Numbered from the stretch's first letter, positions 26,790 through 35,540 are shown. The stretch: 47,759 nucleotides of DNA from Sphingobium sp. (GCA_022652485.1 JALCRK010000027.1:1-47759); one strand, 5' to 3'. The notes: a model not told the origin generated them from the letters alone. Program-made: numbers and translations.

Positions 26790-28169
26790 TTAACCTTTTG
26801 TATGGGCGTGTGCGGCGAGAGCCCGCTCGCGCGCCGTCCGATGATCGATGATCTTCGGCGGATATGCGGTGGGCCGCACGCCACTCGCATCGGGATCGTG
26901 GATGACCGCTGTCCCAAGATGGGCCAGCTCCGGCACCCATTGGCGAATATAATCCGCCGCATCGAACTTTTCGGACTGGGTGAGCGGGGCCATGATCCGC
27001 ACGAACATGTTGGCGTCTACCCCGCTGCCCGCCACCCACTGCCAGTTGACCGCGTTCTGCGCATAATCGGCATCGACCAGCGTATCCCAGAACCATTGCT
27101 CGCCAACGCGCCAGTCTATCAGCAGATGCTTGATGAGGAAGCTCGCGGCGATCATCCGCACCCGGTTGTGCATCCAGCCGGTCGCCCAGAGCTGGCGCAT
27201 CCCGGCGTCGACGATCGGGTAGCCGGTGCGTCCCGCCTTCCATGTGGCAAGGTCTGCGGCGGCCTCGCCCTCATGATCGCGCCAGGGGAAGGCGTCGAAG
27301 GCGCTTCTGCCGTTGACGCGACCATAATCGGGAAAGGCGAGGATGATGTTCTGCGCGTAATCGCGCCAGATGAGCTCGCTGAGGAAGATCTGCGCGCCAG
27401 CGCCATTGTCTTGGATGCCGTGCCAGACCAGTGCGGGGGAAATCTCCCCGAAATGGAGGTGGGGCGAAAGGCGCGACGACCCTTCCTCGGACGGGAGATT
27501 GCGAGTCGTGTCATAGCGGGCGGCATGGGGAGAGAAATCGCACAGCCTTTGCCGCGCGCCTGCCTCACCGGGTGTCCATTCCTCCGCAAAGCCGGCCGCC
27601 CAGTTGGGGCGGGTGGGGAGGAGCGCCCAATCCTCCAGCCTGTCACTCTCCGGCCAGTGTGCGGGCGCGGAGATCGCATTGGGCGCTGGGAGGGGTGGGG
27701 CAGGGGGCATATGCCGCATCAGCGCGCGCATGAAGGGGGTGTAGATCTTATAGGGCGCGCCGTTTCCCGTAGTGAGCGTGCCGGGCGGGAGCAGATAATT
27801 GCCATGATGGAGCACGAGATCATGCGCTCTGGCCACCGCGCGCTCGGCATTGCGCCACCAGGGCTCGTAATGATGGAGGGCGTGGATGCGCAGTGCGCCG
27901 GTCTCCTCCATCAGCCGGGCAAGAACGTCCGCGCTGTTGCCCCGGCGGAGGATGAGGCGGGAGCTACGCGCTCGCAGATCGGCATCGAGGCTGGCGAGGC
28001 TGTGGTGCAGCCACCAGCGGCTCGCCCCGCCCATCCTGCGGTGCTTCGGCGTCTCGTCGTCGAGGATATATACGGGGATGACCGGCCCTTCGCCCGCCGC
28101 CGCGCGCAATGCAGCCTGATCGGCAAGGCGCAGGTCGCGACGTAACCAGAGGAGGATGGGGGCGGTCAT
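26790..28169 (-). CDS. phrB: Deoxyribodipyrimidine photolyase (class I)
   Basis: A 459-residue photolyase/cryptochrome family enzyme that repairs UV-induced pyrimidine dimers with light. The N-terminal alpha/beta antenna domain starts ILLWLRRDLRLADQAAL. The FAD-binding C-terminal domain contains GYPIVDAGMRQLWATGWMHNRVRM, FLIKHLLIDWRVGEQWFWDTL, DADYAQNAVNWQWVAGSG and FDAADYIRQWVPEL. Its ATG overlaps the TGA of the upstream YdjM-like gene (ATGA), so the two are coupled. In Rhodobacter sphaeroides photolyase and Cfa belong to the singlet-oxygen regulon; the grouping here fits that theme, but no matching promoter was found. Confidence 0.95.
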   Translation of the reverse strand: MTAPILLWLRRDLRLADQAALRAAAGEGPVIPVYILDDETPKHRRMGGASRWWLHHSLASLDADLRARSSRLILRRGNSADVLARLMEETGALRIHALHHYEPWWRNAERAVARAHDLVLHHGNYLLPPGTLTTGNGAPYKIYTPFMRALMRHMPPAPPLPAPNAISAPAHWPESDRLEDWALLPTRPNWAAGFAEEWTPGEAGARQRLCDFSPHAARYDTTRNLPSEEGSSRLSPHLHFGEISPALVWHGIQDNGAGAQIFLSELIWRDYAQNIILAFPDYGRVNGRSAFDAFPWRDHEGEAAADLATWKAGRTGYPIVDAGMRQLWATGWMHNRVRMIAASFLIKHLLIDWRVGEQWFWDTLVDADYAQNAVNWQWVAGSGVDANMFVRIMAPLTQSEKFDAADYIRQWVPELAHLGTAVIHDPDASGVRPTAYPPKIIDHRTARERALAAHAHTKG

Positions 28170-29122
28170 GGATGTCTGGGCGGCGGGATCGTGACGGTAA
28201 AGCTCGACACTGCCGCGGCATTCAGAAAGCGCTGATCGCGCAATATGAGGGTGCCGTCCGGCTGCATTTGCGCCAGCGGCAGCCTCGACCAGAAGAGGAA
28301 GGCCTGCGCGTCTCTGTCCCGCGCGATCATCGCGGGCAGTGCGGGGTTGTCCATGCCGGTATACCGATCGCGACGCAGCACAGGCGCATCGCCGCCGGAA
28401 GACAAGGGGTCATAGGCATATTGTCCATACGCGCCGTCCCGTGTGCGCCAGAGCATGTGCCTCTTCCAGAAGGCCAGCGGCACGGGATTGGCGACGACTT
28501 CCTGGGCGTCGAAATGATGGTCGTGCAGCAGCCGATAGCCTTGCGCCTCCGCCGCGCCCGTGATCGCTCCGTTGACGAGGATATAAGCGCAGGCACTCGC
28601 CACGATGACGCCACCCCGCCTCCGCCAGTTGCCGGTGGAGCGCTTTTCCGCGCGCCTGGACCAGAAATATCCCCCGATCAGCAAAATCCACAGCACCAGA
28701 TCTATGATGAACAGCACATCGCCATAGAACCACCGCGAGGAAAAAGGTTCCAGCAGCCTGACGCCATAGCTGTTCATCCAGTCCAGCAAGGGGTGGGTGA
28801 GTGTGCCGATGTAGGAGAGCGCGAGCAGCCATCCCTTGTGCACGGGCAGCCGATCGACGGGGCGGGTGCCGCGCCGGGTCTGCCAGCGATCCAGCAGAAG
28901 GAGCAGGCCTGTCACCAGCAACGGCAGGATCAGCAGGCCGAGCGGGCCATGCGTAAGGCCGCGCCGCATCGCAAGCGATTGTGTGCCCCACAGGGTGCAT
29001 GTCGCGTCGATGTCCGGGATGTTGGCGCCGATGACAAGGGCGGCCATGCCAAGCCCGGACTTTTTCTTGAGCCCTGTCTGGCCAATGGTGGCGGCAAAGA
29101 AGGAATGAGTGAGATTGTCCAT
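28166..29122 (-). CDS. YdjM-like membrane-bound metal-dependent hydrolase (DUF457)
   Basis: A 318-residue integral membrane protein of the YdjM/YfhO-type metal-dependent hydrolase family. The start MDNLTHSFFA is the family's conserved N-terminus. Conserved His and Asp follow in GANIPDIDA, RGLTHGPLGLLIL and TLTHPLLDWMNSYG. About four to five membrane segments are visible (LGLLILPLLVTGLLLLL, VLFIIDLVLWILLIGGYF and others), and a soluble C-terminal half contains a quarter of polar residues. In E. coli ydjM is LexA-regulated. The four-base overlap with a photolyase gene supports a DNA-damage or membrane-stress role. The reaction is unknown. GAGGG lies almost against the ATG, a cramped ribosome site. 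Confidence 0.82.
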   Translation of the reverse strand: MDNLTHSFFAATIGQTGLKKKSGLGMAALVIGANIPDIDATCTLWGTQSLAMRRGLTHGPLGLLILPLLVTGLLLLLDRWQTRRGTRPVDRLPVHKGWLLALSYIGTLTHPLLDWMNSYGVRLLEPFSSRWFYGDVLFIIDLVLWILLIGGYFWSRRAEKRSTGNWRRRGGVIVASACAYILVNGAITGAAEAQGYRLLHDHHFDAQEVVANPVPLAFWKRHMLWRTRDGAYGQYAYDPLSSGGDAPVLRRDRYTGMDNPALPAMIARDRDAQAFLFWSRLPLAQMQPDGTLILRDQRFLNAAAVSSFTVTIPPPRHP

Positions 29123-29206
29123 CCCTCGCTTGTGACGACGTTTCCTCCCGCTCGCAACAGGGGACTAGGAGGCATTCTTCAGCTGCGACGAGGCTGGGGC
29201 AATCGC

Positions 29207-29536
29207 TCAGGTGGATTCGGGGCGGATAAAGCCATACTCCCGCTCGACCCGCGCGATCCTTAGCTGGTAGCTGTCGTACCAGGTCCGCCGCCCCGCTCCT
29301 TGTGCGGCAAGATGCTCGGCGTGGCGCTTCCAGTTGGCAATGGACTCGAGGTCGCGCCAGTACGACACGGTAATGCCGATTGCGTTGCGCGCGCTTTCCA
29401 CACCGATAAATCCGGGCATCGTGGCGGCAAGCTCCACCATCCGCGCCGAGGCCTCGGCATAGCCCGCCTCATCCTCGCCCGAGCGGACAGAGGTGAAGAT
29501 CACCGCATAATAAGGCGGCTGTGGAGGCGGAGGCAT
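29207..29536 (-). CDS. Antibiotic-biosynthesis-monooxygenase (ABM) fold protein
   Basis: A 109-residue small ferredoxin-like alpha/beta protein of the ABM family, whose members are cofactor-free monooxygenases, heme-degrading enzymes or of unknown function. Typical family text is YAVIFTSVRSGEDEAGYAEAS, MPGFIGVESARN and ITVSYWRDLESIANWKRHAEH. The ATG at 29536 has GGAG 5 bases upstream; a GTG at 29551 would add five residues. It starts 18 bases after korB's stop and is probably the last gene of the korA-korB transcript, but a metabolic link to that enzyme is not evident. Confidence 0.82.
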   Translation of the reverse strand: MPPPPQPPYYAVIFTSVRSGEDEAGYAEASARMVELAATMPGFIGVESARNAIGITVSYWRDLESIANWKRHAEHLAAQGAGRRTWYDSYQLRIARVEREYGFIRPEST

Positions 29537-29554
29537 ATCTGCTCCGCCCACGGT

Positions 29555-30634
29555 TTAGAGCTCGTGCCCGCTGCCCGCGCTGCCGGTGTCCGCCGCTTCG
29601 GTCTGCGGGCCGACCACCCAGGTCTGCCCGGTGGAGAGCAGCTTTTGCAGATCGGCCTTCTTGCCTTCCGATGCCTTGCGGTTCTGCGCGACGACGCCCT
29701 CCTCGAAGCTCGGCGCGGGGTCGTCATAGAGCACGCCCAGCGCCATCGGGAAGGGGCCGAACGGCATCTCGACCAGCATGTGCGCGACCGAGCGGTTGCG
29801 CACATCATGCACGATCACGCCCGCCGCCTGCCAGTCGCCATCCACCACATCGACCACCTTGAGGCAGAGGTTCTCGCGATCCAATGTGATGCCCTTGACG
29901 CCGCCGGTCTTGTCCGAGCCGAACAGCATCGGCTCGCCGTGCTTGAGCCAGAGCTGGCGATCCTCCGCGCCCTTGGGGGCGGCGAAATCGTTGAACACGT
30001 CCTTGTTGTAGACGATGCAGTTCTGGAAGATCTCCACGAATGCCGCGCCCTTGTGATTGTAGGCGGCGGTGAGGACTTCGGGCAGGTTTTTCGACACGTC
30101 GAACCCGCGCGCGACGAACCGCGCGCCCGCGCCGAGCGCGAAAGCGGCGGGCTTGGCGGGATGATCGACCGAGCCATAAGGCGTGGACGGCGAGCGCGTG
30201 CCCTCGCGGCTGGTGGGGGAGTATTGTCCCTTGGTGAGGCCGTAAATCTCGTTGTTGAAGAGGAGGATCTGGCAATTGAGGTTACGGCGCAGCACATGCA
30301 TCGTATGGTTGCCGCCGATCGAGAGCGCATCGCCATCGCCGGTGATGATCCACACGTCCAGCTCCGGGTTGGCGAGCTTCACCCCGGTCGCGATCGCGGG
30401 CGCGCGGCCGTGGATGGTGTGGAAGCCATAGCTCTCGACATAATAAGGAAAGCGCGAGGAGCAGCCGATGCCCGAGACGAACACGGTGTTCTCGGGGCGT
30501 GCGCCGATCTCGGGAAGGGTGCGCTGCACGGCTTTCAGGATCGCATAATCGCCGCAACCGGGGCACCAGCGCACTTCCTGATCGGTCTCCCAATCCTTGG
30601 GCGTCATCTTCTGCGGGGGAGTCATGTCGTTCAT
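29555..30634 (-). CDS. korB: 2-oxoglutarate:ferredoxin oxidoreductase, beta subunit
   Basis: A 359-residue beta subunit that binds thiamine diphosphate. Evidence is VRWCPGCGDYAILKAVQ with C24 and C27 as iron-sulfur ligand candidates, the TPP-binding ITGDGDALSIGGNHTMH and NNEIYGLTKGQYSPTS, followed by SVDHPAKPAAFALGAGA. With KorA it oxidatively decarboxylates a 2-oxoacid, typically 2-oxoglutarate, to the CoA ester while reducing ferredoxin. It follows korA on the same strand after an 82-base gap filled by a double-hairpin repeat. The C-terminus carries the extended tail common in aerobic proteobacterial forms. Confidence 0.92.
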   Translation of the reverse strand: MNDMTPPQKMTPKDWETDQEVRWCPGCGDYAILKAVQRTLPEIGARPENTVFVSGIGCSSRFPYYVESYGFHTIHGRAPAIATGVKLANPELDVWIITGDGDALSIGGNHTMHVLRRNLNCQILLFNNEIYGLTKGQYSPTSREGTRSPSTPYGSVDHPAKPAAFALGAGARFVARGFDVSKNLPEVLTAAYNHKGAAFVEIFQNCIVYNKDVFNDFAAPKGAEDRQLWLKHGEPMLFGSDKTGGVKGITLDRENLCLKVVDVVDGDWQAAGVIVHDVRNRSVAHMLVEMPFGPFPMALGVLYDDPAPSFEEGVVAQNRKASEGKKADLQKLLSTGQTWVVGPQTEAADTGSAGSGHEL

Positions 30635-30650
30635 GGTCTTCTTCCTCTTC

Positions 30651-30713
30651 CGTCATGCCAGCGAAGGCTGGCATCTCCTGCCTCATGAGACCCCAGCCTG
30701 CGCTGGGGTGACG
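30651..30713. repeat. REP-like palindromic repeat with two hairpins
   Basis: A 63-base element bounded by CGTCA and TGACG. It contains hairpin 1, ATGCCAGC-GAAG-GCTGGCAT (30655-30674), and hairpin 2, ACCCCAGC-CTGC-GCTGGGGT (30690-30709). This format resembles intergenic palindromic repeats that are frequent in sphingomonads and other alphaproteobacteria. Its place between korA and korB could lead to processing or stabilisation of the transcript and thereby adjust subunit ratios. Confidence 0.8.
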
Positions 30714-30716
30714 GCG

Positions 30717-32600
30717 CTATTTCAAAAGCTCCTCGATCGCCGCTTCGATCTCGGCGATGCGGAAGGGCTGGCCGGAGGTCTTGTTGAGCGGCTCGGCGTC
30801 GACAAGGAACTGGTCGCGCAGCACGGTCTTCAATTGCCCGGTGTTCATTTCCGGCACCAGGATGCGGTCATAGCTCTTGAGCAACTCGCCCAGATTCTTG
30901 GGCATCGGCCAGATGTGGCGGATGTGGATGTGGGATACGTCCTGCCCTTTGGCACGGGCGCGGCGCACCGCCTGATGGATCGGGCCGAAGGTGCTGCCCC
31001 AGCCGACCACGGCGAGCTTGCCGCCCGCCTGCCCCTGAGACACGTCCTGATCCGGAATGCCGTTCGCAATGCCGAGCACCTTGTCGCGGCGCAGATCCGT
31101 CATCGCCTGATGGTTGGCGGGCGAATAATCGAGATGGCCGGTGTTGACCTGTTTCTCGATGCCGCCGATGCGGTGCATCAGGCCCGGCGTGCCGGGCTTG
31201 ATCCACGGGCGCTTCAGGTTGGTGTCGCGTGCATAGGGCAGCAGGCCGCCCTCCTGCGCCGCATCGAGGAAGCGCACGGGGAAGGGCTCCAGCGCATCGA
31301 CATCGGGCACCTTCCACGGCTCCGCAGCGTTGGCGATATAGCCGTCTGACAGCAGCATGACCGGCGTCATATATTGCGTCGCGATGCGGCACGCCTCGAT
31401 CGCGCACTCGAACGCATCGGCAGGCGAGCGCGCGGCGATGACCGGGAGCGGCGCATCGCCATTGCGGCCATAGACCGCCTGATACAGATCTGACTGCTCG
31501 GTCTTGGTGGGGAGGCCGGTCGAGGGGCCGCCGCGCTGGACGTTGACGACCACCAGCGGCAGCTCGGTCATGATCGCGAGGCCCATTGCCTCGCCCTTGA
31601 GCGCTATGCCGGGGCCGGACGAGCAGGTGACGCCAAGCTGGCCCGCATAGGACGCGCCGATGGCGGACGCGATGGCCGCGATCTCGTCTTCCGCCTGGAA
31701 GGTGGTGACGCCGAACTCCTTGAGCTTGGAAAGCGCGTGCAGCACCGAAGAGGCTGGCGTGATCGGATAGCCGCCGTAGAACATCGGCAGCTCCGCAAGC
31801 TGCGCGCCCGCGACGAGGCCGTATGCGATAGCGTCCGCGCCGGTAATGGTGCGATACAGCCCCTGCGGCTGCGCGGCGCGATCGAGATGATATTGCGGGA
31901 GGGTGATGCCCGATCCGCCGATCTCTGCCGTCTCGCCATAGGCATGGCCCGCGTTTAGCGCGGCGATGTTGGCCTCGGCCAGCTCCGGCGCCTTGGCGAA
32001 CTTGGCCCTCAGCCACGCGACGATCGGTTCGCGGCTGCGGTCGAACATCCAGAGCGCGAGGCCCAGGGTCCACATGTTCTTGCAGCGCAGCGCTTCCTTG
32101 TTGCCGAGGCCGAAGGGCTTCACGCTGTCCATCGTCAGCTGGGAAATGTCGAATGCCAGCACGCGCCAAGGGCTAAGCGAGCCATCCTCGAGCGGGCTGG
32201 CCTCGTATTTCGCCTTTTCGAGGTTGCGCTTGGTGAACTCGCCGCTGTCGGCGATGATGAGGCCACCCGGCTTCAGATCCTTGACGTTGGTCTTGAGCGC
32301 GGCAGGGTTCATCGCCACCAGCACGTCGGGCGCATCGCCCGCTGTCGTGATGTCGGACGAGCCGAAGTTGATCTGGAACGCCGAGACGCCGAACAGCGTG
32401 CCTTGCGGCGCGCGGATTTCCGCCGGGAAGTCCGGGAACGTCGCGAGATCATTGCCCGCGAGAGCGGTGGAGAGCGTGAACTGCCCGCCGGTAAGCTGCA
32501 TACCGTCGCCCGAGTCCCCCGCAAAACGGACGACGACGGATTCAGGCGCTAGCGCACCTTCGGCTTCTTTCGGAGTGATGATTTCAGCGGCGCTTGCCAT
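30717..32600 (-). CDS. korA: 2-oxoglutarate:ferredoxin oxidoreductase, fused gamma-alpha subunit
   Basis: A 627-residue subunit combining the gamma domain (about residues 20-200; VVRFAGDSGDGMQLTGGQF, FPAEIRAPQGTLFGVSAFQ) and the alpha pyruvate-ferredoxin-oxidoreductase domain (about 245-500; FYGGYPITPASSVLHALS, FQAEDEIAAIASAIGASYAG, TCSSGPGIALKGEAMGLA, NVQRGGPSTGLPTKTEQSDL). The C-terminal part has the WGSTFGPIHQAVRRARAKG transketolase-C-like segment. It pairs with KorB in an alternative step of the TCA cycle. It lies downstream of bolA by 127 bases on the same strand, so bolA may share its transcript. Confidence 0.94.
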   Translation of the reverse strand: MASAAEIITPKEAEGALAPESVVVRFAGDSGDGMQLTGGQFTLSTALAGNDLATFPDFPAEIRAPQGTLFGVSAFQINFGSSDITTAGDAPDVLVAMNPAALKTNVKDLKPGGLIIADSGEFTKRNLEKAKYEASPLEDGSLSPWRVLAFDISQLTMDSVKPFGLGNKEALRCKNMWTLGLALWMFDRSREPIVAWLRAKFAKAPELAEANIAALNAGHAYGETAEIGGSGITLPQYHLDRAAQPQGLYRTITGADAIAYGLVAGAQLAELPMFYGGYPITPASSVLHALSKLKEFGVTTFQAEDEIAAIASAIGASYAGQLGVTCSSGPGIALKGEAMGLAIMTELPLVVVNVQRGGPSTGLPTKTEQSDLYQAVYGRNGDAPLPVIAARSPADAFECAIEACRIATQYMTPVMLLSDGYIANAAEPWKVPDVDALEPFPVRFLDAAQEGGLLPYARDTNLKRPWIKPGTPGLMHRIGGIEKQVNTGHLDYSPANHQAMTDLRRDKVLGIANGIPDQDVSQGQAGGKLAVVGWGSTFGPIHQAVRRARAKGQDVSHIHIRHIWPMPKNLGELLKSYDRILVPEMNTGQLKTVLRDQFLVDAEPLNKTSGQPFRIAEIEAAIEELLK

Positions 32601-32727
32601 GGCACGAACTATCCCAACAGACCCTTCAAGGGCGATATAGTGCGCCTACTACGCTTGGTACACCCTCACTTCAAAGTAGAAAAACAGTTGGGGGCGGATA
32701 GGGTGGGTTTTAAGGAGTTGAGGCGGC

Positions 32728-33012
32728 TTACTCGCCGGGCGCGAGGGCGCGAATGGAGAGGGCGTGGATCTTTTCCGCCAGCAATTCCCGCAGCGCCTCG
32801 TTCACCAGCCGCTGCCGCGCCACACGGTTCGCGCCGGTGAACGCTGTGGACACCAGCTCCACCGTGAAATGGCTTTCGCCTGCTCCGTCATGCCCGGCAT
32901 GGCCGCGATGCTTCTCGCTGTCATTGATGACGAGCAGATGCGACGGATTGAGCGCCAGCCTCAGCCGGGATTCAATTTCTGTGGCGACCGGGCCTTTCGC
33001 TTGCGTATCCAT
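32728..33012 (-). CDS. bolA: BolA-family protein
   Basis: A 94-residue BolA protein. The core PSHLLVINDSEKHRGHAGHDGAGESHFTVEL, followed by AFTGANRVARQRLVNEALRELL and KIHALSIRA, is diagnostic. BolA proteins bind monothiol glutaredoxins with a shared [2Fe-2S] cluster and act in iron homeostasis or transcriptional control. The ATG at 33012 is supported by AGGG upstream and gives standard length; the frame runs on to 33231 without support. It is divergent from the dnaJ-like gene with only 42 bases between starts, a gene order familiar from alphaproteobacteria. Confidence 0.93.
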   Translation of the reverse strand: MDTQAKGPVATEIESRLRLALNPSHLLVINDSEKHRGHAGHDGAGESHFTVELVSTAFTGANRVARQRLVNEALRELLAEKIHALSIRALAPGE

Positions 33013-33054
33013 GCGCCCTATATAAAGCGTTTGCCTTTTCCGGGATAGTGAAAC

Positions 33055-33672
33055 TTGCCTGCCGAAACCGATCCTCCCCGCCGCAGCCCGCGTTTTCATG
33101 GCCGCGTGGAGGGCGCCGCCCAGCATTGCGCCATCGAGGGATGCCCCTGTCCGGGCGAGTTCCGCGCACCTGCGACCCGCGATGCCCCGGCGGACCGCCC
33201 GCCGCAATGGCGCTGGCTCTGCCTCGATCATGTGCGCGAGTTCAACGCGGGCTATAATTTCTTCTCCGGTATGTCAGCCGATGAGATCGCCGAGGCGCAG
33301 CGGCCCTATGCCGGGTGGGAGCGGGAGACGCGCGCGTTCTCGTCCAACGCCCATGCGCCGGGGCCGAAATGGGCGGACTTTGCCGATCCGCTGGACGCCA
33401 TCGGCGCGGGATACCGGCAGAAGATGGATGCGATGCGCGCCGAGATGGCGCTTCGCAAGGACGGCAAGGCGCTCAGCCCCGAAGACCGCAAGGCGATGAA
33501 GACGCTCGATCTCGCCGTGGACGCGGACCGCAAGGCACTTCGCGAGCGCTACACAGCGCTGGTGCGGCGCTATCACCCCGATCATAATGGCGGCGACCGA
33601 TCCCACGAAAAGGCGTTGCAGGATGTGATCGCCGCCTATACGCACCTGCGAAAGGCTCCCGCTTTTGCGTAA
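33055..33672 (+). CDS. J-domain protein with N-terminal Cys motif
   Basis: A 205-residue DnaJ-like cochaperone. The C-terminal J domain (about 150-200) holds the HPD tripeptide in RRYHPDHNGGDRSHEKALQDVI. The N-terminal half has CAIEGCPCPGEF and WLCLDHVREFNAGYNFF, a Cys/His set that may bind zinc. An in-frame TGA at 33049 leaves TTG at 33055 as the first possible start; no nearby ATG fits. It should stimulate DnaK's ATPase for a specific client. The adjacency to bolA and to cobS/cobT, recurrent in alphaproteobacteria, suggests the client may be that AAA+/VWA complex. That link is inference. Confidence 0.88.
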   Translation: MPAETDPPRRSPRFHGRVEGAAQHCAIEGCPCPGEFRAPATRDAPADRPPQWRWLCLDHVREFNAGYNFFSGMSADEIAEAQRPYAGWERETRAFSSNAHAPGPKWADFADPLDAIGAGYRQKMDAMRAEMALRKDGKALSPEDRKAMKTLDLAVDADRKALRERYTALVRRYHPDHNGGDRSHEKALQDVIAAYTHLRKAPAFA

Positions 33673-33706
33673 TCACGAGGCTTGAGTGGGCTGAAGGGGG
33701 CAGCGC

Positions 33707-34456
33707 ATGGTTCGCAGAGTGCTGGCGTTTCTGGGGCGCTTTCTGGCTGTGATGCTGTTGGGGATCATGGCGCTTGTTTGTGCCATTGTTGCGATCACAA
33801 GGTCCGAACCTGCCCTAATAGCCTTGTTAGTCTGCATTTCGTCAGCATGTGTGTTTATTATCCGGTGGATTACGGGTTTTCTGGACCGCCCTTTGCCGGA
33901 GAACGAAAAAAATGCCTCTTTCGGCGCGGGTGGGTTTCTTGCTTTAGCCGGAACAGGGCTCGCAGTATTTTATTTCATCCATATACGAGAACCGGCGCGC
34001 AAATATCCAGTGCGCGAAGATTTGCAGATTTCTGCGGGTGTTTTGAGGCCAGCCATTGGCCATAATTTATACTTGGAGCGCCGAAATTCTCCGAGTTTAA
34101 AATTATTATGCCCTTACCGCACTGGTATCAAGTCAAGTTCATCCTGCAATCACGAAAAAGAACGGATTTACTTTGGAAAGTATGTGAATGTATATCACGA
34201 TCAACCACATAAACTCGTTAAGTGGACAGCGCGTTATTACGAAATTCGATCTGGGAAAATCGTCATCACTCCTTTTGAAAGTGTGGTTGGAAGTGTTCGT
34301 TATTATGATGATCGGGAACGCCAAGGATATTTTTGGATATTCCCGATATTACTCATCATGATGGGCCTCTACATGCCGCTCGAATATGCGATCCGTCGCC
34401 ATAGGGAGAACAGGCGCCACAAGATGCTTGACGAATCTGCCCCCGCTACCCAATGA
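33707..34456 (+). CDS. AT-rich membrane protein of unknown function
   Basis: I do not recognise this 249-residue protein. It has three to four predicted membrane segments: [57 protein letters not shown] and a C-terminal [18 protein letters not shown]. Between the third and fourth lies a polar, basic stretch of about 100 residues ([29 protein letters not shown]-like). AAGGGGG stands at good spacing before the ATG. Base composition is far lower in G+C than its neighbours; 21 of 60 bases at 34141-34200 are G or C. It splits the usual dnaJ-cobS order and looks acquired. It ends 7 bases before the cobS ATG, so it may be co-transcribed. Confidence 0.7.
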   Translation: MVRRVLAFLGRFLAVMLLGIMALVCAIVAITRSEPALIALLVCISSACVFIIRWITGFLDRPLPENEKNASFGAGGFLALAGTGLAVFYFIHIREPARKYPVREDLQISAGVLRPAIGHNLYLERRNSPSLKLLCPYRTGIKSSSSCNHEKERIYFGKYVNVYHDQPHKLVKWTARYYEIRSGKIVITPFESVVGSVRYYDDRERQGYFWIFPILLIMMGLYMPLEYAIRRHRENRRHKMLDESAPATQ

Positions 34457-34463
34457 CTTGGCT

Positions 34464-35468
34464 ATGACAGACATACCCAACGCCAATCCCGACATGCGCA
34501 GCGAGACGTTGATGGACGCGCCTGACAAACAGGTGAGCGCGCGCGAGCTGTTCGGCGTCGATGTCGACATGATGGTTCCGGCCTTTTCCGAGGCGGACGA
34601 ACGCGTGCCGGATCTTGACCCGGCCTATGTGTTCGATGCCGACACCACGCTCGCGATCCTCGCCGGGTTCGCGTTCAACCGCCGCGTGATGGTGCAGGGC
34701 TATCATGGCACGGGCAAATCGACGCATATCGAGCAGGTGGCGGCGCGGCTCAACTGGCCGTGCATCCGCATCAACCTAGACGCGCATATCAGCCGTATCG
34801 ACCTTGTGGGGCGCGATGCCATCGTGCTGAAAGAGGGCCAGCAGGTGACGGAGTTCCGCGAGGGGCTGCTCCCCTGGGCGTTGCAGCGGCCGGTGGCTCT
34901 GGTGTTCGATGAATATGACGCGGGCCGCCCGGATGTGATGTTCGTGATCCAGCGCGTGCTGGAGACGGACGGCAAGATGACATTGCTCGACCAGAACAGG
35001 GTGATCCGCCCCAATCCGTGGTTCCGCCTGTTCGCCACCGCCAACACTGTGGGTTTGGGCGACACCTCCGGCCTCTATCATGGCACGCAGCAGATCAACC
35101 AGGGCCAGATGGACCGCTGGAACCTCGTCGTGGCGCTGAATTACCTCCCCGCCGAGGTGGAGGCGCAGGTCGTGCTCGCGAAGTCGGGCGAATATGATCA
35201 TGAGGGCGGCCGCAAGGAGGTCGAGAACATGATCAAGGTCGCGGAGTTGACGCGGCAGGGCTTTGTCAACGGCGACATCTCGACCGTGATGTCTCCGCGC
35301 ACGGTGATCAGCTGGGCGCAGAATGCGCTCATCTTCAAGGATGTCGGTTTCGCCTTCCGCCTTTCCTTCCTCAACAAGTGCGACGAGGCGGAGCGGGCGC
35401 TGGTGGCGGAATATTATCAGCGCGTGTTTGGGCGCGATCTGCCCGAGAGCATCGCCGGAAAGGCCTGA
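34464..35468 (+). CDS. cobS: CobS-like AAA+ ATPase (cobaltochelatase small subunit family)
   Basis: A 334-residue AAA+ protein of the CobS/MoxR kind. Walker A is GYHGTGKST (about residues 79-87), Walker B LVFDEYD (about 146-152), with sensor motif [12 protein letters not shown] and the [18 protein letters not shown] segment characteristic of CobS. In aerobic cobalamin synthesis CobS and CobT power cobalt insertion by CobN. The ATG at 34464 gives the family N-terminus; the frame also opens at 34386 within the preceding gene. No cobN or other corrin-pathway gene is present here, so a chaperone-like role of a CobS-CobT pair outside B12 synthesis should be considered. Confidence 0.92.
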   Translation: MTDIPNANPDMRSETLMDAPDKQVSARELFGVDVDMMVPAFSEADERVPDLDPAYVFDADTTLAILAGFAFNRRVMVQGYHGTGKSTHIEQVAARLNWPCIRINLDAHISRIDLVGRDAIVLKEGQQVTEFREGLLPWALQRPVALVFDEYDAGRPDVMFVIQRVLETDGKMTLLDQNRVIRPNPWFRLFATANTVGLGDTSGLYHGTQQINQGQMDRWNLVVALNYLPAEVEAQVVLAKSGEYDHEGGRKEVENMIKVAELTRQGFVNGDISTVMSPRTVISWAQNALIFKDVGFAFRLSFLNKCDEAERALVAEYYQRVFGRDLPESIAGKA

Positions 35469-35477
35469 GGGCAGGGC

Positions 35478-35514
35478 AAAAAAAGGCGGCCGCCTCCTTG
35501 AGAGAAGCGGCCGC
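35478..35514 (-). terminator. Intrinsic terminator of the PEP-CTERM gene
   Basis: On the minus strand the two GCGGCCGC arms (35507-35514 and 35486-35493), extended inward by wobble pairs, form a strong stem followed by a run of seven T. It ends the PEP-CTERM transcript. The plus strand has no T run here, so it is one-directional. Confidence 0.8.
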
Positions 35515-35540
35515 AGCCATGCCTGTTATGAAATCGTGCG

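Noticed and set aside
26493..28145. 550-residue plus-strand open frame
   Set aside because: It is antisense to the photolyase and cfa genes and spans two real genes.
35486..35514. Two GCGGCCGC sites as a cloning artefact
   Set aside because: They form the stem of an intrinsic terminator with a T run directly behind the PEP-CTERM gene, which explains them fully.
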